Part shown: positions 1 through 7,904 of the stretch, piece by piece | How the letters are laid out: every line of letters starts with the position of its first letter | Numbering within the stretch: position 1 is the first letter of the stretch | NCBI RefSeq assembly: GCF_002289345.1 | Contig: NZ_NSDG01000076.1 | Location: 1 to 51,246, forward strand | Origin: Pseudoalteromonas sp. HM-SA03 | GTDB taxonomy: Bacteria > Pseudomonadota > Gammaproteobacteria > Enterobacterales > Alteromonadaceae | DNA: 51,246 nt | Direction: 5' to 3' | Notes under the pieces: generated by a model | The model's database searches: none | What the model was told of the DNA's origin: nothing | Seen by the model: only the letters and a program-made list of their open reading frames with translations | Made by a program: the position numbers and the translations under genes

Positions 1-44
1 ATTGAGATCAGAGCTGTACTTTATAGGCTGAGCGTATTCAGTAG

Positions 45-884
45 CTAGGTGTGGTTCAGGCGACGCTTACAGTACTCTGTTCTTTTTTCTGAGTGATGAC
101 GTAAATTCTGCGTGATAAATAACATATTTTGCAAAGAGGGGGATGCTGTTAGATCTTTTATCTGTGACCATAAATTGCGCGCTGAGACTCTGGCAAAGTT
201 TAAAGTTTTGTTTTTTAATTCAATTGGAGAAAAAGTAAACGCTAGCATTCCGCTTTCTGGATGCCTCACTTTATTCAGTTTTATATCTCTTCTTTTTAAA
301 TAAGAAGACATAACTGATCTACTAGGAAAACCGCACATCTCCCATACATCAGTAACAAATAAATCATTACCTTCGGTTAGACTGGGAAAAAAATCATGCT
401 CTCCTTTCAGGCATTCGACAATTGTTTCTCTGACTGGTTGAAGCCCATTCTTAGCAGTATTAAGCCCCTTCTGCAATATGGGAACCTGTGACTCTGCAAT
501 ATCTTTTGTACGGTAGCCACCTCCTTTTCTCGCCTTATAAGTCAATTCATGAACTTTAAACGTCTGCGTATAACCTGTTAAAACATTTACTTCTTCAACT
601 TCTTTTTCTTTTAGGCAGTCAACTTCTAATGTTATTAGCTCATCAAACCTCAATCCTGTAGCAAACATAATTTCTGCCATTGACTGGAAGATCTCATCAT
701 CCTGATTCATCTCTGTATTAGATAATGTAGCTAGAGCTATTAGGCTTTGCTTACTAGGAAGCTTTTTATTTCTGATAGTCACAGATTCTGTATCAATTCT
801 ACTGTCACTATTACTATGGTTATCACTTCTTTTGGCTGTTTTTTTGTATTTAGTACGTTGATATATTGTAATAAAGACACCCAT
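45..884 (-). pseudogene. Truncated tyrosine recombinase (integrase) fragment
   Basis: The 279-residue frame holds the start of a tyrosine-recombinase catalytic domain: the segment around residues 65-90 contains MFATGLRFDELITLEVDCL, the box I arginine context (TGLR.DEL), followed by a Lys/Arg-rich stretch KARKGGGYRTKDI that resembles the beta-hairpin lysine region. The downstream box II H-x-x-R and the tyrosine nucleophile are not present, and the last 20 residues look like out-of-frame sequence, so the gene is probably cut or frameshifted near 50-130. The N-terminal arm-binding region of a full integrase is also missing. It is base-poor in GC compared with the rest of the window, consistent with transfer. 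I infer a dead remnant of an integrating element; a small inactive protein cannot be excluded. Confidence 0.55.
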
Positions 885-1078
885 AATTATTTGTCATCAA
901 AGCCGCACTATCCATACACAACCTAATACGATTTGCATTGGCTTAATCGCAAAACAAAAATGATTTCTGTCCAGAAGTGAGTTACAACGAGTATGATACT
1001 TTAATATTCAGTTGTAGCTTGATTCGGACTTGATAGTAGCAATTAGTATAAAACTTTATTCCTCTCTCACATGTTTTC

Positions 1079-1113
1079 TGTGGCTTAGGATGAGGCTATA
1101 TTCCTAAGTCACA
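1079..1113. repeat. Imperfect inverted repeat, 12-bp arms
   Basis: TGTGGCTTAGGA at 1079-1090 faces TCCTAAGTCACA at 1102-1113 with one mismatch and an 11-nt loop. It lies in the roughly 290-bp gap between the recombinase remnant and the LytTR gene. It could be a transcription terminator for the LytTR gene (no clear T tract) or the end of a lost mobile element. Apart from this hairpin I see nothing in 885-1176. Confidence 0.4.
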
Positions 1114-1176
1114 CAATAATTGCAACGGCTTTTTTGCTGGCATTTTGGCCTAATAGTGTCTAATTTGGATAGCCGT

Positions 1177-1733
1177 CTAACCTAATGCGTCGCGAACTTT
1201 GGGCATGATCCTGCGACTAACTGGGACTTCGTCACCTGTCGATAAATGTAAAATGCCAGTTCCTGATGCGCTTCTGGATAATGATGTTATGAACTGAGTA
1301 TTCACTATATACGAGCGATGAACCCGTAAAAAAGTGGCAGGAAGTGTACTTTCGAGTTCAGACAAGCTGTTGTGGTGCAATACACTTCCCCTATTATTAA
1401 TAACCAGTTCAACATAATCTCTTGCCCCCTTACAAAAACAAATTTCTTCGCAAGATATAAAGTCTGTTTTTCCAGCATGGCTGATTTTTATTTTAGTTGG
1501 CTGTTCCCGTTCTTTATGTTCGTCCAATATGCGCTGTAATCGATCTGCCCGATCTTGCTCAAACCGCTTTTTTCCTGTTCTTTTTTATAATCAATAGCAT
1601 GTTGAGCAAAAAAGAAGACGAAAAGCAAAGCAATACAATAGTAGTAGTAAATATCCAAAAACTGGTCTGGGCTACTAGCAGTCAATAGAACAAACGCAAA
1701 CAGTGCAACGCTATGTGGCAGAGCACCAAACAA
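1177..1733 (-). pseudogene. Frameshifted membrane LytTR transcriptional regulator
   Basis: Two overlapping minus-strand frames form one gene. The upstream frame (1733 to about 1570) encodes two hydrophobic helices (ALFAFVLLTASS and IALLFVFFFAQHAIDY). The downstream frame encodes a coiled-coil linker and then a LytTR DNA-binding domain (CEEICFCKGARDYVEL, LRVHRSYIVN, VPVSRR). They join at a run of six A (T6 at 1568-1573 on the plus strand): one extra A would give a continuous EQEKKRFEQDRADRLQR linker. Upstream of 1733 the same frame meets stop codons and only a TTG is available as a start, so the N-terminus is doubtful too. The lesion may be a real mutation, a sequencing error, or slippage on the A6 tract. 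The downstream frame alone could yield a 116-aa LytTR protein from the ATG at 1527. Confidence 0.65.
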
Positions 1734-1945
1734 TACTGACAGCCACTACTATTTGCTTACCATGGTTATGGTAGTTTCGACTTAGCATTGTGCAAGGTTG
1801 TTCATTATTCGTATCAAAAGCGCTTCTAAAATAAGGTAGCTGTTGGTGTTTGCTTATTTTTCGACACTAAAACTAGTGTATCACGCACGACAAGGGCGCT
1901 GTAATTTGCACAGCTTGAGGGGTTATCGCTAAAGGCGTTATTTGG

Positions 1946-2917
1946 TTAAGCCAGCAAACGAGCACAATTTGCTAGATTTGTGCGCCGTCGTTTTTTAAGG
2001 GTTCCACAATAAGCTGTGAGTACTTGCTCTCGACCCACCGCGCCGTGGAAAACCCGAGAAAATTGTGTAGTGAGCTTCATCCAGTTATCAGGTTCGATGT
2101 TTAGTCGAGACAGAATAGGTTGAGACTCAAAGATGGCACCGCTTTTGTCGGTGCGAATACATTGACCGGTAAGCTCAACTAATTCTATATAAAACTTGAG
2201 TTCAAAAGGCAGCCCTTTTGGCATATGTTTTCGGGGGCTTCCTGCAAACCGTAATAGGCTTTTTGGTTGCTTCCCTTGCCTTGCATGGTCGATACGCTTT
2301 TTGATACTGGTAAATTCAGAGGTTTCAGGTGTTGGGGCTAATTTAGCTCGAATAGGGTTTAAGTCAACGTATGCCATACAAGCAGCTAATGCCGCTTCGT
2401 CCAACAAGGGCTGAGATTTAAATCGTCCTTCCCAGAACCGGCCTGTACACTCATCCTCTTTATTTGTTCTACGGGCAATATCCTCGTTGAGTACCCGCAT
2501 AAACCAACTAATATCAGCCAGTCTTTGTCTGTATTTGGTAACATATTCACTGAGTATCAACTGCTCCGACTCGCTTAGAGGCTCTTCCTCGATAAACTTC
2601 CAAGTTACCCAATTACCTTTAAACAGCTTGTGCCAGCGTATTAAAACGGCTTTATCTGATAAGCGCTTGGCCTTTTTATCATCAACGTGCAGAACAAGGT
2701 GAGTGTGGTTACTCATCACCGCATAAGCACAGACGTCAATACAGAAGGCAGCTGCCAACATCAGGAGCTTTTCTTCAACCCAATCACGGCGATGTTCATA
2801 GGATTTTCCGGTCAATTTATCTTCACCGCATAAAAACGCGCGCCTCACGCATCGGGAGATACAGTGGTAATATTTGGTGTCGGTTAAGCTGATTTGGTTT
2901 TTACGGGCAGTAGCCAT
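1946..2917 (-). CDS. IS200/RAYT-like Y1 transposase-family protein
   Basis: A 323-residue protein of the Y1 HUH superfamily. The metal-binding HUH motif is seen in AVMSNHTHLVLH (about residues 66-77), and the segment ECTGRFWEGRFKSQ followed by YVDLNPIRAK is typical of REP-associated tyrosine transposases. These proteins act on single-stranded hairpin DNA. The position that is normally Tyr in the YARYFN-type helix of RAYTs reads IARRTN here, so the usual nucleophile seems absent; this rests on alignment from memory. It lies divergently from rtcR with only about 75-100 bp between. I found no inverted repeats or REP-type hairpins flanking it, as expected for a single-copy RAYT rather than an IS. 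GTAG-headed hairpins do occur at 49062-49231. Confidence 0.85.
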   Translation of the reverse strand: MATARKNQISLTDTKYYHCISRCVRRAFLCGEDKLTGKSYEHRRDWVEEKLLMLAAAFCIDVCAYAVMSNHTHLVLHVDDKKAKRLSDKAVLIRWHKLFKGNWVTWKFIEEEPLSESEQLILSEYVTKYRQRLADISWFMRVLNEDIARRTNKEDECTGRFWEGRFKSQPLLDEAALAACMAYVDLNPIRAKLAPTPETSEFTSIKKRIDHARQGKQPKSLLRFAGSPRKHMPKGLPFELKFYIELVELTGQCIRTDKSGAIFESQPILSRLNIEPDNWMKLTTQFSRVFHGAVGREQVLTAYCGTLKKRRRTNLANCARLLA

Positions 2918-3020
2918 CCTTTGTTTTCCTCAATCCTTTGAGTGCAGAATTAGAGCGTAGACGACTTTTAAAAAAGGCACAAATTAGTGGTGGGTGTCTT
3001 TGGTTTATTTTTATATGGAT

Positions 3021-4622
3021 ATGATTTTGAAAAAGACAGTAGCAGTAAGTTTGATTGGTACTCAGCTCGATTTTGTTGGTAAGCGAGTGGATAGGTGGGC
3101 GCGTTGGCGGCCCAATGTAAGCCTATGTAGCCAACCTGATCTGGTCATTGATGAATTGCATTTATTACACGACAATCACAGTACACGGCTGGCCAACAAT
3201 GTGGCCGTTGATATTGAAAGTGTGTCGCCAGAGTCGACAGTCACATTGCACAACCTCAACTTCAGTAACCCATGGGACTTTGAGGAGATGTATGCCAAAC
3301 TTTTTGATTGGTGCCAAGCTCAAGCATTCGATACCGACAACTGTGAGTACCTGTTTCATATCACCACAGGTACTCATGTGGTACAGATCTGCAGCTTTTT
3401 ATTGACTGAGAGCCGTCATTTTCCTGGCCGCTTGGTGCAAACCTCTCCTGACAACAGCAATAAAAACAAATCGGTTGGGCAAGTTCAAATAATCGATTTA
3501 GACCTATCCAAATACGACCAGCTAGCTACTCGATTCGACAGTGAGCACCTAGAGGGTAAAGCATTTTTAAAAGGTGGGATCCAAACTAAAAATGAGGCAT
3601 TTAACCAGCTGATCACGCAAGTTGAAAAGGTGGCGATACGCGCTAAAGATCCCATGTTGCTAACAGGACCGACTGGTGCAGGGAAAAGCCAGTTGGCAAC
3701 ACGTATTTTTCAATTAAAGAAAAAGCGGGCGATGCTGGCCGGAGGACTTGTTTCGGTAAATTGCGCTACGCTCAAGGGCGAAAATGCCATGGCAGCATTG
3801 TTTGGTCATACCAAAGGTGCGTTCACAGGGGTACAACAAGCGCGAGACGGGTATTTACGCACAGCTAACCAAGGCGTGTTGTTTTTAGATGAAATCGGTG
3901 AGTTAGGTCTTGAAGAGCAGGCCATGCTATTGCATGCAATAGAAAATAAGTCGTTTCACCCAGTCGGTAGCGATCAACCCGTAACCAGTGACTTTCAGTT
4001 AATCGCAGGAACCAATCGCGACTTGTTTAAAGAGGTCAGCAAAGGCCGATTTCGAGAAGACCTGCTCGCACGGATCAATCTATGGACGTATCGATTACCA
4101 GCGCTAAAAGACCGTAAGGAAGATATTCCGGCTAATATAGATTACGAGATAGATTTGTACGCGCAAAAAATGGGTGAAAGGGTGCGCTTTAATAAAGAAG
4201 CAAAAACGTTATTTGAACGTTTTGCCTTGTCGGAGCGAGCCTTGTGGTCGGGAAACTTTCGTGATTTAAGTTCAGCTATCACGCGTTTATGCACTTTGGC
4301 GGATTCCTCTCGGATAGCGGTTAGCGACGTACAGGAAGAAATTCAACGACTTGAGCAAAATTGGTATGCAGGAGAGCAAGTTTCGGGAGATAAAAATCTA
4401 GATAGGTATTTATCCAAAGCACAACTTGCCGATTTGGATACGTTTGATATAAACCAGTTAAATTATGTACTTACTATCTGTGTTCGCCACTCAAGTATGG
4501 CGGCTGCGGGCAGAGAGTTGTTTAACGTGAGCCGCACCAAAAAGTCACAGGTGAATGACTCCACAAGACTGCAAAAATATCTCGCTAAATTTGGTTTAAG
4601 TTGGCGTCAAATACATAGTTAA
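3021..4622 (+). CDS. rtcR: Sigma-54-dependent RNA-repair regulator RtcR
   Basis: Close in length and sequence to E. coli RtcR (about 530 aa), the activator of the rtcBA RNA ligase/cyclase operon. The N-terminal CARF-like sensor domain (about residues 1-180) shows NPWDFEEMYAKL and YLFHITTGTHVVQICSFLL. The central AAA+ domain has Walker A GPTGAGKSQLA, Walker B VLFLDEIGEL and RFREDLLARINLW; the C-terminus carries the RtcR-type tail AAGRELFNVSR. The sigma-54 contact loop reads GAFTGV instead of GAFTGA. The start is uncertain: GTG 2994, ATG 3015, ATG 3021 and TTG 3027 are all in frame. E. coli homology supports 3021 or 3027 (LKKTVA matching MRKTVA). No rtcA or rtcB lies beside it; a transposase occupies the usual divergent slot. 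Confidence 0.93.
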   Translation: MILKKTVAVSLIGTQLDFVGKRVDRWARWRPNVSLCSQPDLVIDELHLLHDNHSTRLANNVAVDIESVSPESTVTLHNLNFSNPWDFEEMYAKLFDWCQAQAFDTDNCEYLFHITTGTHVVQICSFLLTESRHFPGRLVQTSPDNSNKNKSVGQVQIIDLDLSKYDQLATRFDSEHLEGKAFLKGGIQTKNEAFNQLITQVEKVAIRAKDPMLLTGPTGAGKSQLATRIFQLKKKRAMLAGGLVSVNCATLKGENAMAALFGHTKGAFTGVQQARDGYLRTANQGVLFLDEIGELGLEEQAMLLHAIENKSFHPVGSDQPVTSDFQLIAGTNRDLFKEVSKGRFREDLLARINLWTYRLPALKDRKEDIPANIDYEIDLYAQKMGERVRFNKEAKTLFERFALSERALWSGNFRDLSSAITRLCTLADSSRIAVSDVQEEIQRLEQNWYAGEQVSGDKNLDRYLSKAQLADLDTFDINQLNYVLTICVRHSSMAAAGRELFNVSRTKKSQVNDSTRLQKYLAKFGLSWRQIHS

Positions 4623-4627
4623 CGCTG

Positions 4628-4659
4628 AGCGCTTCTATCATTGCTTATGAAGAAGCGCT
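4628..4659. terminator. Hairpin between convergent rtcR and ABM gene
   Basis: AGCGCTTCT (4628-4636) pairs with AGAAGCGCT (4651-4659) around a 14-nt loop. It lies in the 57-bp gap between two convergent genes, so it may serve both; there is no long T tract on the plus side. Confidence 0.5.
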
Positions 4660-4679
4660 TAACTTGTTAAAAGTGCAAA

Positions 4680-4979
4680 TTAAAGCGGTTTGATGGCAAT
4701 AATATCCACCGCTTTTGCCAACCATCCTTGATACAGTGTAAATACCCGTTTGGTGTAAGCTTGCTGGTGATGAAAATCGAACGCGGCTTGATCGACGAAG
4801 CGCTCAACTAAGGTAAGCTGGGTGCGGTTTTCACTTTCATAAAGTTCAAAGCGTAAACATCCTGCTTCTGCTCGAGTGGCTGGCAAGATCTCTTGGATTG
4901 CGTTAATACAATCTTGATAGTGCTCGGTTTTAGGTGTGATATGGGCGATAAAGTTGACGTTATTGTGGCTGTTGGCCAT
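4680..4979 (-). CDS. ABM-domain monooxygenase (YgiN-like)
   Basis: A 99-residue protein with the antibiotic-biosynthesis-monooxygenase fold: HITPKTEHYQDCINAIQEI near the start, AEAGCLRFELYES in the middle and a C-terminal FHHQQAYTKRV segment containing the usual conserved histidines. Members are dimeric ferredoxin-like proteins that oxidise quinols or act on small aromatics without a cofactor; the substrate here is unknown. The start is taken at ATG 4979 (MANSHNNV); the longer frame to 5075 would add a proline-rich non-homologous tail. It overlaps the upstream DUF2798 gene by 20 bp, so the two are probably translated together and controlled by the divergent LysR regulator. Confidence 0.85.
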   Translation of the reverse strand: MANSHNNVNFIAHITPKTEHYQDCINAIQEILPATRAEAGCLRFELYESENRTQLTLVERFVDQAAFDFHHQQAYTKRVFTLYQGWLAKAVDIIAIKPL

Positions 4980-5190
4980 GGTATTTCTCCATAATGCGTT
5001 TAGTAACGGCGGTAACTGGGGCTGATAAAACATAGGAGGCGATGAACGAGGCCGGCCAAGCATTGGCAAAGGCATGCGCCCATCGCGTAGTAAAGTCTGC
5101 CACTAATCCTAAATTGATGTACGTGACCCATCCAGACACCATAAACGACAGGCACAATGACAGCAGTAATGTAAAAATGAGTTTTTGCAT
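4960..5190 (-). CDS. DUF2798 small membrane protein
   Basis: A 76-residue protein with two hydrophobic helices (about residues 4-28 and 44-66). The pattern of MVSGWVTYINLGL followed by RWAHAFANAWPASFIASYVLSAPVTAV is typical of DUF2798. The function is unknown. It is the first gene of a two-gene unit with the ABM monooxygenase (20-bp overlap) and diverges from the LysR gene across 89 bp. An SD-like GGAGGAAAC lies just upstream of the start on the minus strand. Confidence 0.85.
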   Translation of the reverse strand: MQKLIFTLLLSLCLSFMVSGWVTYINLGLVADFTTRWAHAFANAWPASFIASYVLSAPVTAVTKRIMEKYHGQQPQ

Positions 5191-5279
5191 GTTTCCTCCT
5201 CTGGCTGTTGGTATGATTGTAGGGAGTTGCCAGCCGATCAGAATGGCAAAAATGGAAAGCTAAGATTGCGGAGATAACC

Positions 5280-6137
5280 ATGCTAGATGACTTACGACTC
5301 TTTGTTGAGGTAAGCCGCCGAGGAAGTTTTGCCAAGGCGGCAGAAGACCTTGGCATAGGCGCGCCGACCTTATCTAAGCGGATGTTAGCGCTGGAAGACA
5401 AACTCGGTTACCCGCTCTTACTGCGTAGCGCCAGAGGACTTACATTAACGAATCATGGTCAGGCGGTGGTGGATAAAATGGCGGAGTCTTTGCTCGCCTT
5501 GCAAGCGCAAAGTGAGGCGCTATCAACACTAGAAGCCTCCACTTTTCACCTGTTATGTCCGCAAAACTTAATGATTGGTCCTTTGTATAATGCGCTGCAA
5601 TCGTTTCAGGCCCAGCATCCTGAGATCCAATTGCATGTGGAGCCTGCTAATAGTGTGGCCTTACTCAGCCAAAAGCGGTTTGATTTAACCGTCCGAGTTG
5701 GGGAGCTGGATGATTCAAGCGTCTATCAAAAGCGGCTGGGGCAAATTGCGGTAAGAGCGGTGGTCGCCAAGGAAATTGCGACTACACAAACCCTGTTTTT
5801 GCCCTTTAAAGCATCGCAACTGCCCGCAACCGATGCGTGGCGAGCACTGCTGGCACAGTTTAGTCACGTCTCTTATGTGGGTGATATTACCTTAGTGCGT
5901 AAATTGGTAGGCTCGGCTAACGGTGCTGGTGTCTTGCCGATGACAGAAATTGCAGCGTTGGCAGCGCAATCTGAAACCGCATTTAGCTATATCGGTGACT
6001 GCCAATTTATTCGCAGCATCTACGCACTTTGGCCAAATCAACGAACTCCACCGACTCATACCAGAGATTTTATTGAGTTACTGCAAATGCGGTGTCAGGA
6101 GCTTGATTATCTGCAAGGGGCAGCGATAGCTCTGTAA
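5280..6137 (+). CDS. LysR-family transcriptional regulator
   Basis: A 285-residue LTTR. The N-terminal winged helix reads LRLFVEVSRRGSFAKAAEDLGIGAPTLSKRMLALEDKLG, followed by RSARGLTLTNHG and a periplasmic-binding-protein-like effector domain from about residue 88 on. LTTRs commonly control a divergent neighbour together with themselves, and here the neighbour is the DUF2798-ABM pair, starting 89 bp away. By analogy the inducer could be a quinone or electrophile handled by the ABM protein; that is inference. It ends 21 bp from the convergent nrtR, with no hairpin between. Confidence 0.9.
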   Translation: MLDDLRLFVEVSRRGSFAKAAEDLGIGAPTLSKRMLALEDKLGYPLLLRSARGLTLTNHGQAVVDKMAESLLALQAQSEALSTLEASTFHLLCPQNLMIGPLYNALQSFQAQHPEIQLHVEPANSVALLSQKRFDLTVRVGELDDSSVYQKRLGQIAVRAVVAKEIATTQTLFLPFKASQLPATDAWRALLAQFSHVSYVGDITLVRKLVGSANGAGVLPMTEIAALAAQSETAFSYIGDCQFIRSIYALWPNQRTPPTHTRDFIELLQMRCQELDYLQGAAIAL

Positions 6138-6158
6138 TGAACACCGCACAACCGCATT

Positions 6159-6860
6159 TTATCCTAAGCTCAGATTGCGCTCAAAATGCACGATATCGAC
6201 ATCAGGCTTTAGCTTATAGAGCTGTGCTAAACGTCCGCCTGACTTGACCTTTTCATCCAGTGCTTCAAACATGTTTGAGGCTTCAATGCGTCTTACCAAG
6301 CTCTTGCGCTGAATGGGTTTGGCGATAATAGCCTCGATGGCGGTTTTGAGTTGTCCAATGGTAAATTGATCTGGCAAACAATAAACCGGGATCATGGAAT
6401 ATAACGCCTTTTGCTGCAGCCTTGCCTTGGCCTTTTCAATAATATGCTTATGATCAAAAGCCACGGCAAGATCTGGGATCTCGCTAAGATCCACCCATCT
6501 CACATCATCTACCGAGTCTATTTGCGTTGCCACTTGCTGAGGTGAAATCAAGGCGTAATAAACCAAGGTGACACTAAAGCCTCGCGGATCACGGTTGATC
6601 CCAGAAAAGGCCTGAAGTTGCTCTAGATATTGTGGGGCAACACTGGTTTTCTCTTTGATCTTACGCAGTGCGCTCATATCCGTGTTGTCATCCAGCTCAA
6701 CATCAACAAACCCTCCAGGTAATCCCCAGCGGCCTTTAAAGGGAGCGTTAGCGCGTTTCACCAGCAGCACTTTTAAGCTGTCCTGCAAAATTGTAAATAA
6801 CACGCTGTCTACCGTGAACAGTGGGTTTTGGTATTGGGTTAAATCGTAATCAGGGCTCAT
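6159..6860 (-). CDS. nrtR: NrtR, Nudix-related transcriptional regulator of NAD metabolism
   Basis: A 233-residue protein with an N-terminal Nudix fold (FTVDSVLFTI, LLVKRANAPFKGRWGLPGGFVD) and a C-terminal winged helix (FTIGQLKTAIEAIIAKPIQRKSLVRRIEA). The catalytic Nudix box is degenerate: where hydrolases have REXXEE this protein has RKIKEK, as in regulator members that bind ADP-ribose without hydrolysing it. NrtR proteins repress NAD salvage and release DNA on binding ADP-ribose. It diverges from prs-nadV, and three palindromes of its expected operator type lie in the 178-bp gap, one starting 13 bp upstream of its own start, which suggests autorepression. Confidence 0.93.
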   Translation of the reverse strand: MSPDYDLTQYQNPLFTVDSVLFTILQDSLKVLLVKRANAPFKGRWGLPGGFVDVELDDNTDMSALRKIKEKTSVAPQYLEQLQAFSGINRDPRGFSVTLVYYALISPQQVATQIDSVDDVRWVDLSEIPDLAVAFDHKHIIEKAKARLQQKALYSMIPVYCLPDQFTIGQLKTAIEAIIAKPIQRKSLVRRIEASNMFEALDEKVKSGGRLAQLYKLKPDVDIVHFERNLSLG

Positions 6861-6872
6861 GATATTTTTAGT

Positions 6873-6891
6873 TTGTGTCTTTTAGACACAA
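6873..6891. promoter_or_regulatory. NrtR operator 1 (perfect palindrome)
   Basis: TTGTGTCTTTTAGACACAA: 8-bp perfect arms around TTT. It sits just upstream of the nrtR start on the minus strand, where it would cover that gene's promoter or ribosome site. The half-site TGTCT recurs at the two other operators. Confidence 0.8.
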
Positions 6892-6953
6892 TAAACAATT
6901 GTAGTCAGTATGGCAAATATACTGAATATCCTCATGTTAAAAATAAACATTAA

Positions 6954-6968
6954 ATGTCTTTTAGACAT
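6954..6968. promoter_or_regulatory. NrtR operator 2 (perfect palindrome)
   Basis: ATGTCTTTTAGACAT: 6-bp perfect arms with the same TTT spacer as operator 1. It lies immediately upstream of the -35 element proposed for prs-nadV. Its centre is 79 bp from operator 1. Confidence 0.8.
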
Positions 6969-6975
6969 AAAGTTA

Positions 6976-7004
6976 TTGATTGATCAAAAAATGTTTGATA
7001 CCTT
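6976..7004 (+). promoter_or_regulatory. Proposed sigma-70 promoter of prs-nadV
   Basis: TTGATT (6976-6981), 17-bp spacer, TACCTT (6999-7004). The predicted start of transcription near 7011 lies inside operator 3. The -10 is only a fair match, so the exact hexamers are tentative. Confidence 0.5.
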
Positions 7005-7006
7005 AT

Positions 7007-7025
7007 TTGTGTCTTAGGGACATTA
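7007..7025. promoter_or_regulatory. NrtR operator 3 (imperfect)
   Basis: TGTGTCT then TAG then GGACATT, the same 8-3-8 layout as operator 1 with a weaker right half. It covers the predicted transcription start of prs-nadV and ends 13 bp before the ATG at 7039, so bound NrtR would block initiation. Confidence 0.65.
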
Positions 7026-7038
7026 TTAAGGAAAGGTT

Positions 7039-7893
7039 ATGAAAGTCACGAGTTATGAATTCTCTGGAAACAAAAAAGATGTTCAATATGAAGCATTTAC
7101 CTTCTCTGGTGGGGAGGAGCATATTCGTTTCAAGGCATTTGATTTCCGTGATTGCGAAAAAGTTCAAATCACAGCCAGAGTGACCAATTCTTCTCATATC
7201 ATGCGTTTACTGATGGCGGTGGATGCATTGAAGCGACTTTGTTTGGCGCGGACGCCAATAGAATTAGTGTTACCCTATTTCCCCTACGCGCGCCAAGATA
7301 GAGTATGTGTAACGGGTGAGGCGCTAGGTGCAAAAGTGATGGCGTCACTTATCAATCAACTGGCGCTAGACAAAGTCACCGTGTGGGATGCACATAGCGA
7401 CGTTGTACCTGCACTCCTTGAGCGAGTGGAGAATGTTGAGCAAACGACATTGATATCGCAGTGTCCGGCTTTACAGCAACAGTTGCAGTGCGGTGCACTC
7501 AGTTTAGTTTCACCAGACGCTGGAGCGAGTAAAAAAACACTGAAAATTGCGCAGCATTTTGGTGGTGAGGTTGAGGTTATCCAAGCACAAAAAGTACGAA
7601 ATCTTAAAACGGGTGAAATTGTACAAACGCAGGTACTTGGTGAGGTAAAAGGTAAAGATTTACTGATCGTTGATGATATTTGCGATGGTGGTAGAACCTT
7701 CACCGAACTTGCTAAGGTACTAAAAGCACAAGGCGCTAACTCAATTGCGCTTTACGTAACACACGGTATTTTCTCTCAAGGATTAGGCGTTTTTAGTGGA
7801 CTGATAGATACCGTTTACACGACTAATTCGTGCCGTGATCAAGACGACTTGGTCGAACACCACGATGTGCAACTCAACATGATTGAATTATAA
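7039..7893 (+). CDS. prs: Ribose-phosphate pyrophosphokinase (PRPP synthase) of the NAD salvage operon
   Basis: A 284-residue PRPP synthase homologue, shorter than housekeeping Prs (about 315). Seen are PYFPYARQDR (ATP-binding loop), VTVWDAHSD, the catalytic flexible-loop AQKVRNLKTGEI with the Lys-x-Arg pair, and the PRPP-binding loop IVDDICDGGRTFTELA. It makes PRPP from ribose 5-phosphate and ATP, which the next gene, nadV, consumes. A good ribosome site (AAGGAAAGG) precedes ATG 7039, and nadV starts 11 bp after the stop. Control by NrtR is strongly indicated by the three operators upstream. It is probably a dedicated paralogue beside a housekeeping prs elsewhere. Confidence 0.93.
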   Translation: MKVTSYEFSGNKKDVQYEAFTFSGGEEHIRFKAFDFRDCEKVQITARVTNSSHIMRLLMAVDALKRLCLARTPIELVLPYFPYARQDRVCVTGEALGAKVMASLINQLALDKVTVWDAHSDVVPALLERVENVEQTTLISQCPALQQQLQCGALSLVSPDAGASKKTLKIAQHFGGEVEVIQAQKVRNLKTGEIVQTQVLGEVKGKDLLIVDDICDGGRTFTELAKVLKAQGANSIALYVTHGIFSQGLGVFSGLIDTVYTTNSCRDQDDLVEHHDVQLNMIEL

Positions 7894-7904
7894 GGAATAT
7901 AGCC

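Noticed and set aside
2918..3020. Sigma-54 promoter next to rtcR
   Set aside because: GGCAC occurs at about 2977 but no GC follows at the ten-base spacing.
6159..6860. Active Nudix hydrolase
   Set aside because: The REXXEE catalytic core is lost (RKIKEK) and a C-terminal winged helix plus operators support a regulator.
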